A DNA stretch of 47,733 nucleotides from JBFGCT01 sp041581055 (GTDB lineage Bacteria > Actinomycetota > Acidimicrobiia > Acidimicrobiales > Ilumatobacteraceae): assembly GCA_041581055.1 (NCBI GenBank), contig JBFGCT010000006.1:1-47733 (forward strand). The letters are read 5' to 3'. Shown piece by piece: positions 41,348-47,733 of the stretch; position 1 is the first letter of the stretch; each line of letters opens with the position of its first letter. The notes below the pieces were generated by a model. It was not told where the DNA came from, did no database searches, and worked only from the letters and a program-made list of their open reading frames with translations. The position numbers and the translations under genes were made by a program.

Positions 41348-42640
41348 ATGGCCGTGCCGACCCGGAACTGGGCGAAGAACCAGCGCTGCGCGCCGCGCGC
41401 GACACACCGGCCACGTGCCGTCGACGACGTGGCGGCGATCGTCAGCCGGGCGGCGGCCGCCGGTGAGCGGGTGAAGGTGATCGCCGGGGCCCATTCGTTC
41501 ACCGGCGCGGCGATGACCGACGGCCATCTGCTCTCGCTCGACGCGATGGACGACGTCGTGCGCGTCGACGGGTCCGACGTCACCGTGCGCGCCGGGATCC
41601 GGCTGCACGACCTGAACGACGAGCTGGCGGCGATCGGGCTCGCGCTGCCGAACCTCGGCGACATCGACCGCCAATCGATCGCCGGCGCGACGTCGACCGC
41701 GACCCACGGTACCGGCGCGGGGTTCGGCAACCTGTCGACGAACATCGTCGGGATCGAGATGGTGACCGGCGCCGGCGAGGTCGTCCGCGCCGACGAGCGG
41801 GCCGATCCCGAGCTGCTCCGCGTGGCGCGGGTCGGGCTCGGCGCGCTCGGCGTCGTCACCGAGGTCACGCTGCGCTGCGTCCCGGCGTTCAACCTCCACG
41901 CCCGCGAGACCGTCGAGCCGCTGGCCGACGTGCTCGCCGACTTCGAGGGGCTGATGAGCGGCGCCGACCACGTCGAGTTCTATTGGATGCCGGGAGCCCG
42001 CCGCTGCCAGGTCAAGCGCAACACCCGCACCGCCGAGCCGGCCAGCCCGCAGGCCAGGCTCGCCTACTTCCGCGACAAGTGGGTCGCGGAGAACCTGGCG
42101 TTCGGCACGGTCTGCCGCGTCGGGCGCCGCTTCCCGGCGATGGCCCCGAAGATCGCCAAGCTCCTCATGTCGTCGGCGGCGGAGCGCGACCTGATCGACC
42201 GCAGCGATCGCGTCTTCTGCAGCCCCCGGCACGTGCGGTTCCTCGAGATGGAGTACGGGATCCCGCTCGACGCCGTCCCCGAGGCGCTCACCCGGGTGGC
42301 AGCGCTCATCTCCACGCTGCCGTTTCCGCCGTTGTTCCCGATCGAGGTGCGGGCGTCGGCGGCCGACGACATCCCGCTGTCGACCGCCCACGGGCGCGAC
42401 TCGGGCTGGATCGCCGTCCACCAGTACGCGGGCGCGCCGTACGAGGCGTACTTCCAGGGCGTCGAGCAGATCATGGATGACTACGCCGGCCGGCCGCACT
42501 GGGGCAAGCTGCACTTCCAGACGTCGCAGACGCTCGCCGGCCGGTACCCCGAGTGGGAGACCTTCCGCGCCTGGCGGGCCAAGCTCGATCCGCACGGCAC
42601 GTTCCGCAACGCCTACACCGACCGAGTCCTCGGCGCGTAG
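41348..42640 (+). CDS. Aldonolactone oxidase-type FAD protein (L-gulono/D-arabinono-1,4-lactone oxidase family)
   Basis: 430 aa. The FAD PP-loop region is VKVIAGAHSFTGAAMTDGHL, followed by LPNLGDIDRQSIAGATSTAT and HGTGAGFGNLSTNIVGIEM. The C-terminus has the aldonolactone-oxidase hallmark PHWGKLHFQT near residue 390. Related actinobacterial enzymes oxidise L-gulono-1,4-lactone or similar sugars. There is no signal peptide or transmembrane helix. ATG 41348 is 6 nt after TACGCT (leaderless); GTG 41345 in frame is an alternative. It faces the SDR operon across an 83-bp gap. Confidence 0.92.
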   Translation: MAVPTRNWAKNQRCAPRATHRPRAVDDVAAIVSRAAAAGERVKVIAGAHSFTGAAMTDGHLLSLDAMDDVVRVDGSDVTVRAGIRLHDLNDELAAIGLALPNLGDIDRQSIAGATSTATHGTGAGFGNLSTNIVGIEMVTGAGEVVRADERADPELLRVARVGLGALGVVTEVTLRCVPAFNLHARETVEPLADVLADFEGLMSGADHVEFYWMPGARRCQVKRNTRTAEPASPQARLAYFRDKWVAENLAFGTVCRVGRRFPAMAPKIAKLLMSSAAERDLIDRSDRVFCSPRHVRFLEMEYGIPLDAVPEALTRVAALISTLPFPPLFPIEVRASAADDIPLSTAHGRDSGWIAVHQYAGAPYEAYFQGVEQIMDDYAGRPHWGKLHFQTSQTLAGRYPEWETFRAWRAKLDPHGTFRNAYTDRVLGA

Positions 42641-42669
42641 CCGGCGGTGTCACGACGCGGGCGGTGACG

Positions 42670-43437
42670 TCAGCGGATGCAGGGGCCGACGTCGACCGGC
42701 GCCGACAGGCGCGCCGCGCCGCCGTCGAGCAGCGCGGCGGGAAGGTCGATCGCCCACGCCCGCCGCTCGTTGACGTTGCTGCGGGCCCACACGACGCCGG
42801 CGCCGCCGCCGGGGAGCACGACCATCGCGCCGGAGTCGCCCGGGTCGATCGACCCCTCGATCTCGAACCCGGCCCGCTCGACCGGCTGATCGAGGTAGAT
42901 GTCGGTCGTGCGGATGTTCGCCTCGCGCAGGACGAAGACGTCGCTGACCTCGACGGCCACGCCCTCATCGGTCAGCCGCGGGAGGACGACGATGCCCGTC
43001 TCGCCGGCCGCGGCGTCGTCGGGCCGGAGCGCGAGCGGCACTCCGACCGGGGCGGTGGCGAGGATGACCGCCAGGTCGAGGTCCGGGTCGAACAACACGA
43101 CCTCGCCGCCGACCCGCGTCCCGTCGACGGCGATGACCTCGACCGTCTCGGCGCCGGCGACGACGTGCGCGGCGGTCGCGATCAGGCCCTCGCCGAACAC
43201 CGATCCGGTGCCGAAGCCGACCCGCGGCCCACATCCGTCGGCGCGCACGTCGACCGCCGCCGCCCGCGCCGCGTCACGATCGAGGGCGTCGCCGGCCGGA
43301 TCGGTCGGAGCGGGGGCTTCGTCGTCGGCGGTCGGCGAATCGGGACCGTCCGCGCCACAGGCCGGCACGGCGAGCGCGACGACGCACGCCAGCACCGCCG
43401 CACCGACCGACGAGCGACTACCAGCCCGACCGTTCAC
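42670..43437 (-). CDS. Trypsin-like serine protease, probable lipoprotein
   Basis: About 255 aa. The signal segment SSVGAAVLACVVALAVPACGAD contains a lipobox-like VPAC/G cleavage site, so it is exported and probably lipid-anchored. The trypsin fold has catalytic His in IATAAHVVAGAE, Asp in DPDLDLAVI and Ser in DPGDSGAMVV. Domain length is short (~200 residues), similar to actinobacterial S1/DegP-type single-domain proteases without PDZ. The GTG at 43437 places the signal peptide at the start. The frame is open to a GTG at 43506, which would add 23 polar residues. Confidence 0.85.
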   Translation of the reverse strand: MNGRAGSRSSVGAAVLACVVALAVPACGADGPDSPTADDEAPAPTDPAGDALDRDAARAAAVDVRADGCGPRVGFGTGSVFGEGLIATAAHVVAGAETVEVIAVDGTRVGGEVVLFDPDLDLAVILATAPVGVPLALRPDDAAAGETGIVVLPRLTDEGVAVEVSDVFVLREANIRTTDIYLDQPVERAGFEIEGSIDPGDSGAMVVLPGGGAGVVWARSNVNERRAWAIDLPAALLDGGAARLSAPVDVGPCIR

Positions 43438-43528
43438 CGGCCCGGCACCGGTGCGATCATCCGTCGCCGGCAACGTGTCGCGGTGGCGGCGACCGAGCTC
43501 GGTCACCGGCCCGGCACCCGTGTGATCA
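43436..43528. repeat. Direct repeat around the protease 5' end
   Basis: CACCGGCCCGGCACC followed by (GG/CG)TG(C/T)GATCA occurs at 43436-43460 and again at 43504-43528. Each copy starts with a potential GTG start codon of the protease gene (minus strand), so the 5' end of the gene looks duplicated. Confidence 0.65.
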
Positions 43529-44554
43529 CCCGGCGGTCCGCTCCGAGATCGAGCGGGCGATCGCGCCGTACCGCTCGAACGCCTCGGTCCCGGCGCTCCC
43601 GGCGCTGTACAGCACGAGGCGATCGACCAGGCCGGCGTACCGCTCGATCAGCGCGTCGGCGAGGCCGTCCCACGAGGCCTCCGTGCAGAAGAGTGCGAGA
43701 TGGGAGTCGGTGATCTCGTCGGCCATGCCGGCGAAGTCGCCCGCCTTCTGCTTGGCCCGGATCCTGGCCGTGGTGCCCTCGAAGCCGGCCTCGTCCCAGA
43801 TGAACGCGTAGTTCGGCGTCGACCCGTAGAACGACAGCATCGTCTTGGCCTCGGTCCGCGCCGCGTCGACCTCCTCGTCGGTGTCGCCGACGATCGTGGT
43901 GACGGGCAGGATGACCGCCACGTCGTCGACCGACCGCCCGGCCGCCGCCGCGCCGGCCCCGAGGTTCGGTACGACGTGGCGCGCCACGTACCCCGGCTCG
44001 CCGATCGGGTGGAGGTGGACGCCGTCGGCCACCTCGCCGGCCATCCGCAGCATCCAGGGGTTGACGGCGGCGACGTCGACCGGCGGGTCGTCCGGCTCGA
44101 TCGGGCCGGGACTCCACTGCCGGTTGAGGAACGTCAGCTCGTAGAACTCGCCGTGGTGGTCGAGCGGCTCGCCGCGAAACCCGGCGAAGCAGGCCTTGAC
44201 GGCGCGGACGTAGTCGCGCAGGCGCGGTCCGGGGTGCTCGAACTCGACGCCGTACCGGCGAACGACGTGGGTTCGCACCTGGGTGCCGAGCCCGAGCCGG
44301 AACCGCCCGCCGGTCGCCTCCTGGAGCTCCCACGCGAGCTGGGCGGTGATCATCGGGCTGCGGGGGAACGCGACGGCGATGCCGGTCGAGTACTCGAGCT
44401 CCGGCGCGGCGAGGGCGGCCGCGGCCAGCGCCGTGAACGCCGTGCGCCCGCCCTCGGTGAGGAGCATCCCGTCGAACCCGGACGACCGTGTCCGGCGGGC
44501 GACGGCGCCCATCTCGACCAGCGGGCGGGGGGACGTCATCGCGTCGACTCGCAT
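43526..44554 (-). CDS. F420-dependent luciferase-like oxidoreductase
   Basis: 342 aa. LLM family: GFDGMLLTEGGRTAFTALAA, LEYSTGIAVAFPRSPMITAQ, LAWELQEATGGRFRLGLGTQ, then GPRLRDYVRAVKACF and the C-terminal ASWDGLADALIERYAGLVDR. These features match actinobacterial TIGR-type F420-binding oxidoreductases. Substrate unknown. The ATG at 44554 is 7 nt from TACGGT (44562-44567), leaderless; the ATG at 44539 is the alternative. Confidence 0.92.
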   Translation of the reverse strand: MRVDAMTSPRPLVEMGAVARRTRSSGFDGMLLTEGGRTAFTALAAAALAAPELEYSTGIAVAFPRSPMITAQLAWELQEATGGRFRLGLGTQVRTHVVRRYGVEFEHPGPRLRDYVRAVKACFAGFRGEPLDHHGEFYELTFLNRQWSPGPIEPDDPPVDVAAVNPWMLRMAGEVADGVHLHPIGEPGYVARHVVPNLGAGAAAAGRSVDDVAVILPVTTIVGDTDEEVDAARTEAKTMLSFYGSTPNYAFIWDEAGFEGTTARIRAKQKAGDFAGMADEITDSHLALFCTEASWDGLADALIERYAGLVDRLVLYSAGSAGTEAFERYGAIARSISERTAG

Positions 44555-44578
44555 CGCGTCGACCGTAATCTCGGGCCG
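44555..44578. promoter_or_regulatory. 24-bp divergent promoter with overlapping -10 hexamers
   Basis: The minus-strand -10 TACGGT occupies 44562-44567 and the plus-strand -10 TAATCT 44566-44571, sharing two base pairs. Each is 7 nt from its ATG (44554 minus, 44579 plus). Any -35 elements must lie within the opposite gene's coding sequence. Confidence 0.6.
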
Positions 44579-45220
44579 ATGCACCCGTTGCACGCGGCCC
44601 TCGTCGCCGCCGCAGAAGGAGACTTCCCACCCGCCGACGGCGCGGTGGAGGTGCACCGGCCGGGCCCGGACGGAACGACCGCGGCGGTCGAGTTCACCGG
44701 GCACGCGTTCGTGGTGACCGACCACGACCGCGCCGACGTGATGGCGCGCGGCGTCGACGCGTTCGGCGGTGTGACCGCGCCCGACTTCCTGCGCTGGCTC
44801 GCCGGCCCGACCGGCGGCGTCGGCACCCACGACGCGGTGCTCGTCGCCCGCGGCCGCGGCGGTGGCTCGCTGCCGGAGCGAGGAGACCTCGACGATCACC
44901 CCCGCGTCGTGCGCGCCCGCCGCCACCGCCGCGGCGTCGCCGTGTTCGGCGACGCGACCGGATTCGTCACGCTCGGCCGGGGGCTGGTCGACCGGCGCGA
45001 GCTGTCGGTCGAGCTGTTGCCGGACGCGACGTCGGGCCGCGGAGCGGGCCGGGGCCTGATCGGGGAGGGTTTGGCGCTCGTCCCGCATGGCGATCTCGTG
45101 TGGGCCCAGGTGGCGCCGGGCAACGCCGCGTCGTTGCGGGCCTTCCTCGCCGCCGGCTTCGTGCCGGTCGGCGCCGAGGTGCTCGTCGAGCCGTCGGAGG
45201 GCGTGACGGGTCTGAGGTGA
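44579..45220 (+). CDS. GNAT-family N-acetyltransferase
   Basis: 213 aa. The first ~115 residues are unassigned (MHPLHAALVAAAEGDFPPAD...). The second half has the GNAT acetyl-CoA-binding pattern: RRELSVELLPDATSGRGAGR, GLIGEGLALVPHGDLVWAQV, APGNAASLRAFLAAGFVPVG (motifs A and B). Substrate unknown. ATG 44579 is 7 nt after TAATCT, leaderless. It diverges from the F420 enzyme with which it shares a 24-bp promoter. Confidence 0.82.
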   Translation: MHPLHAALVAAAEGDFPPADGAVEVHRPGPDGTTAAVEFTGHAFVVTDHDRADVMARGVDAFGGVTAPDFLRWLAGPTGGVGTHDAVLVARGRGGGSLPERGDLDDHPRVVRARRHRRGVAVFGDATGFVTLGRGLVDRRELSVELLPDATSGRGAGRGLIGEGLALVPHGDLVWAQVAPGNAASLRAFLAAGFVPVGAEVLVEPSEGVTGLR

Positions 45221-45300
45221 TGCGCCGAGGGGCCTGGTCGGCGGTGTCGTGACGCGCCGCCGCCGACCGCCGGCGGGGACCGGGCTGACCCGGGAGGAGT

Positions 45301-45996
45301 TCAGCGGTCCAGTCGGCGGCGCAGCTCGACGTAGACCTCGTCGCCGGCGACGGCGGTCAGCTCGTCGCGCAGCGAGTCGATCACCGGCGCCTCGCCGACG
45401 TAGGCCTCGCCGCCCTCGGCCCGTTCGGTGCAGCACCACGCCATCGTCGTGCCGTGGTCGCCCCAGTCGGCCCGCGTCCATCGGCGCACGGTCGCGATCT
45501 CGGTGTCGGCGTCCAGCTCCTGCCAGTCGACCCGGAGCGGCAACTGCCAGCACACCGACGGCTTCCACTCGACCGGCGACTCCTCGGCCTCGATCGCGGC
45601 GATGTGCAGCGCGCATCCCTCGCCGCCGTCGAAGCCCGGGCGGTTGAGGAAGACGCAGGCGCCGTCGACCACCCGGGTCTTCGAGCGCTCGTCGTCGCCG
45701 AAGATGCCGCCCGCCGCGTGGTCGTGGCCGGCGCCGTGGTACTGCCATTGCTCGGGCGTGAGCACGGCGGCGTAGGCGGCGACCCGCATCGCCTCCTGCC
45801 GCCCGGCCGGCCCGTCGCCGAAGTGGGCGCCGAGCGAGCAGCAGCCCTGGTTCATCGCCTCGGCCGGAACCGGCAGGATGCCCTTGCAGCCCCGGCCGAA
45901 GAGGCACGTCCAGTTCGATTCGAGGAACTCGCGCTCGAAGCGCCAGACGACGGCGCCGCCGTCGATCTCGATCGTGGCGTCGTCGGGGCCGTGCAC
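45301..45996 (-). CDS. Cysteine-rich protein, DUF3109/YkgJ-like
   Basis: 231 aa with ten or more Cys in clusters: NWTCLFGRGCKGIL, MNQGCCSLGAHFGD, GACVFLNRPGFDGGEGCALH, KPSVCWQLPL and MAWCCTERAEGG. The paired-Cys patterns followed by CVFL...GCALHIAA are like the YkgJ/DUF3109 family of metal (Zn or Fe-S)-binding proteins. The role is unknown. The ATG at 45996 is 2 nt after the stop of the upstream gene, so it is co-transcribed and probably coupled. Confidence 0.75.
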   Translation of the reverse strand: MHGPDDATIEIDGGAVVWRFEREFLESNWTCLFGRGCKGILPVPAEAMNQGCCSLGAHFGDGPAGRQEAMRVAAYAAVLTPEQWQYHGAGHDHAAGGIFGDDERSKTRVVDGACVFLNRPGFDGGEGCALHIAAIEAEESPVEWKPSVCWQLPLRVDWQELDADTEIATVRRWTRADWGDHGTTMAWCCTERAEGGEAYVGEAPVIDSLRDELTAVAGDEVYVELRRRLDR

Positions 45997-45998
45997 GG

Positions 45999-47456
45999 TC
46001 AGAGCTTCGCGAACCGGATCAGCACCGGCCCGGCGGCGAGGTCGACCGTCTCGGGCGGCTCGCCCTCGGCGTGTTGGAGCGAGATGAGGCGCTCACCGGT
46101 GAGCGTGGTGAGCACATAGGCGGTGCCATCGGGCGTGATCGTGATCGACCCGCTCGCCGTCGCACCGAGATCCATGTCGCCGCCTTGCTTGACGATACGC
46201 GGCTCGCCGCCGAGCATCGCCACGGTGCAGCCGTCGGCCGACCTCGACCCGACGATGCCCCCCGGGAACTCGCCGAGCTTCTCGCCGGTGACCGCGTCGA
46301 GGTGGAAGGCGAATCCGTTGGGCCGGGTGTCGCCGGCGATGAGGCATCTGGTCGTGTGGGTGACGGGGGCGAGGAGCTCGCCGGGCACCCGGGCCAGTTC
46401 GACGCCGGCGGCGTCGAGCACCAGCACCCCGGCGTCGGTCTCGAGGACCAGGCTTTCCGCGCCGCCGGTCGGATGTCCGGCCCTGACCTCGATCGAGGTC
46501 GCTTCGTCGGCGAGCACGAGCGTTCCGATGTCGTCGACCGTTCCGTTGGCGCCGACGGCGGCGATCGCGCCAGTTGCGGAGACGACCAGCGCGGACGCGT
46601 CGCCGGTCAGCATCGTGGCCTGGGGCGACGGACCGTCCGCCGAGCCCCGACGCTCGCCGGTGATGTCGTAGAACTCGAGCTCGGCCTGGTCGCCGGCGCG
46701 CTGGGCGGTCACGACGGCGCTGTCGTCGAGCGCGACCACCTGGCCGGCGAGCAGGGTGGGGGAGCGCGTCTCGATGTCGATGAGCGCGCTCTGGAAGCTG
46801 CGCGCGTCGGCGGTCGCGATGTGACGTCCGGACTCGTTGACGAACACACCGTCGACGAAGATCAGCGGGTCGCTCAGCCCCGCCGCGTCGCCGATGTCGA
46901 ACGAGGTTCCGTCCCGGGTGTCGACGACGGTGACATCGCCCCCGACCGGCGGACCGGCGAGCACGATGGACGCGTTCTCGGGGCTGATGACGAGCGTGCT
47001 CCCGTCGGGCGCGCTCGACCGGCGGATGGCCCCGTCCGCGAGGTCGAGTTGGGTGATCCGCCCGAAGTCGTTCATCAGGACGAGCGTGTCGCCGGTGACG
47101 AGCGACTCCGCGTCGAGCAGCGCCTCCTCGCCGGGGTACGTCGTGGTGACGGCGCCGGTCTCGGGGTCGACGAGGCGGACCTCCTCGTCGGCGACGACCA
47201 CGATCGTGTTCCAGTCGGCGGCCTTCGGTGTCTTGGCCCCGTCGTCGCCGTCCCCGCCGATGATCCGGCCGGCGACGACCGACGCGCCGGCGAGGACCGC
47301 CACGACGGCGCCGATCGCGATCGCCCGCCGCACGAGGTAGTTCGGGGCGCGATCGTGGTCTCGGCTTCCACGGCGGCCGACCGGTTCGATCTCGTCGATC
47401 CTCGTGTCGGGGGGTGCGCCACCATCGTCGTACGGCGGCGGGGTCGACGAGGTCAT
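45999..47456 (-). CDS. Membrane-anchored beta-propeller-like protein
   Basis: 485 aa. The cytosolic Pro/Asp-rich N-terminus (~40 residues) is followed by one transmembrane helix (RRAIAIGAVVAVLAGASVVAG) and an extracytoplasmic domain of ~410 residues. That domain is built from repeating ~50-residue beta-strand units (e.g. VRLVDPETGAVTTTYPGEEA, FDIGDAAGLSDPLIFVDGVF, GSITITPDGTAYVLTTLTGE), typical of WD40/PQQ-like propellers. No catalytic motif is visible. The ATG at 47456 is 8 nt after TACGAT (47465-47470), leaderless. It is the first gene of an operon with the Cys-rich protein. Confidence 0.8.
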   Translation of the reverse strand: MTSSTPPPYDDGGAPPDTRIDEIEPVGRRGSRDHDRAPNYLVRRAIAIGAVVAVLAGASVVAGRIIGGDGDDGAKTPKAADWNTIVVVADEEVRLVDPETGAVTTTYPGEEALLDAESLVTGDTLVLMNDFGRITQLDLADGAIRRSSAPDGSTLVISPENASIVLAGPPVGGDVTVVDTRDGTSFDIGDAAGLSDPLIFVDGVFVNESGRHIATADARSFQSALIDIETRSPTLLAGQVVALDDSAVVTAQRAGDQAELEFYDITGERRGSADGPSPQATMLTGDASALVVSATGAIAAVGANGTVDDIGTLVLADEATSIEVRAGHPTGGAESLVLETDAGVLVLDAAGVELARVPGELLAPVTHTTRCLIAGDTRPNGFAFHLDAVTGEKLGEFPGGIVGSRSADGCTVAMLGGEPRIVKQGGDMDLGATASGSITITPDGTAYVLTTLTGERLISLQHAEGEPPETVDLAAGPVLIRFAKL

Positions 47457-47490
47457 CGGCCTGGATCGTACGCGTTGTATGGTCCGTTCC
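47457..47490. promoter_or_regulatory. 34-bp divergent leaderless promoter pair
   Basis: TACGAT on the minus strand (47465-47470, 8 nt from ATG 47456) and TATGGT on the plus strand (47478-47483, 7 nt from GTG 47491). Confidence 0.5.
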
Positions 47491-47670
47491 GTGGAGTTCC
47501 CGTGCCCCCGCTGCCAGACCTCGGTCGACGAGGAGTTCTACGGCCCGTGCCCGTCGTGCCGCACCGCGCTGAAGGCCAAGTACGAGGGCGAGGGCCGCGT
47601 CGTCAACGTCGCCGAGTACGAGCCCAAGATGAACGTCACCCCCAACGCCGTCGCCCTCAAGGACGACTGA
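47491..47670 (+). CDS. Small zinc-ribbon protein
   Basis: 59 aa from GTG 47491: MEFPCPRCQTSVDEEFYGPC, PSCRTALKAKYEG, then a tail ending VTPNAVALKDD. Two CPxC knuckles (CPRC and CPSC, 14 residues apart) make a zinc ribbon. GTG 47491 is 7 nt after TATGGT; an ATG at 47479 in frame lies inside that hexamer. Function unknown; such proteins are common in Actinobacteria. Confidence 0.8.
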   Translation: MEFPCPRCQTSVDEEFYGPCPSCRTALKAKYEGEGRVVNVAEYEPKMNVTPNAVALKDD

Positions 47671-47733
47671 TTGGTGTGGCCCGGTTCTCGTGAACAGTGT
47701 GCGCACTCTCGCCGCAGATTGTTCACCCGTTCC

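Overview
The window is a high-GC actinobacterial chromosome segment centred on the replication origin. Gene order is the classic actinobacterial one: cwlM, trxA and trxB beyond parB-parA-rsmG-khpB-yidC-yidD-rnpA-rpmH, then the dnaA / oriC / dnaN-recF-dciA-gyrB-gyrA-DUF3566-tRNA-Ile run. A mycothione reductase, an F420-type luciferase-like oxidoreductase, a DUF3566 protein and many leaderless genes all point to Actinomycetota. The overall feel (fused Fe-S membrane oxidoreductase, MgtE-N/CBS plus DUF1003 pair, codon use) fits Acidimicrobiia such as the Ilumatobacter group. That placement is inferred, not computed.

Layout. 1-5.5 kb: a membrane Fe-S oxidoreductase (cut by the window edge), an unrecognised protein, a cyclic-nucleotide-binding protein, a small membrane protein, trxB, trxA and a CwlM-like pseudo-amidase. 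5.6-11.5 kb (minus strand): parB, parA with two parS sites in its leader, rsmG, khpB/jag, yidC, yidD (with a 15-bp minisatellite coding its N-terminus), rnpA and rpmH. 11.5-13.5 kb: dnaA flanked by DnaA-box regions, with oriC most likely between dnaA and dnaN. 13.5-23 kb (plus strand): dnaN, recF, dciA, gyrB, gyrA, a TadE/G-like peptide, a DUF3566 protein and tRNA-Ile(GAT).

23.0-25.7 kb is a small integrated element. A 43-bp exact copy of the tRNA-Ile 3' half recurs at 25644. Between the copies lie a nucleotidyltransferase/XRE-type pair resembling an AbiE-like toxin-antitoxin system and a frameshifted tyrosine integrase that has lost its catalytic end. The next ~0.85 kb is gene-poor, decayed-looking sequence, followed by a membrane acyltransferase-like protein, a MazF/ribbon-helix-helix toxin-antitoxin pair and a four-helix membrane protein.

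29-47.7 kb is ordinary metabolic chromosome: a saccharopine-dehydrogenase-like protein and hydrolase in an overlapping operon, MgtE-N/CBS plus DUF1003, a molybdopterin oxidoreductase, NUDIX hydrolase, threonine dehydratase, mycothione reductase, an SDR / QueA-like / SufR-like operon, an aldonolactone-oxidase-type flavoprotein, a trypsin-like lipoprotein, an F420 luciferase-like enzyme facing a GNAT protein, a Cys-rich protein, a membrane-anchored propeller protein and a zinc-ribbon protein. Two unrelated families of palindromic intergenic repeats occur at 35.3-36.2 kb and 38.6-38.8 kb.

Two general signals stand out. Many genes begin 6-8 nt after a TANNNT hexamer, the signature of leaderless transcripts. 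In two places the leaderless start opens a micro-ORF of 11-14 codons whose stop overlaps the GTG start of the next gene, which suggests a translational-coupling arrangement that standard annotation would miss.
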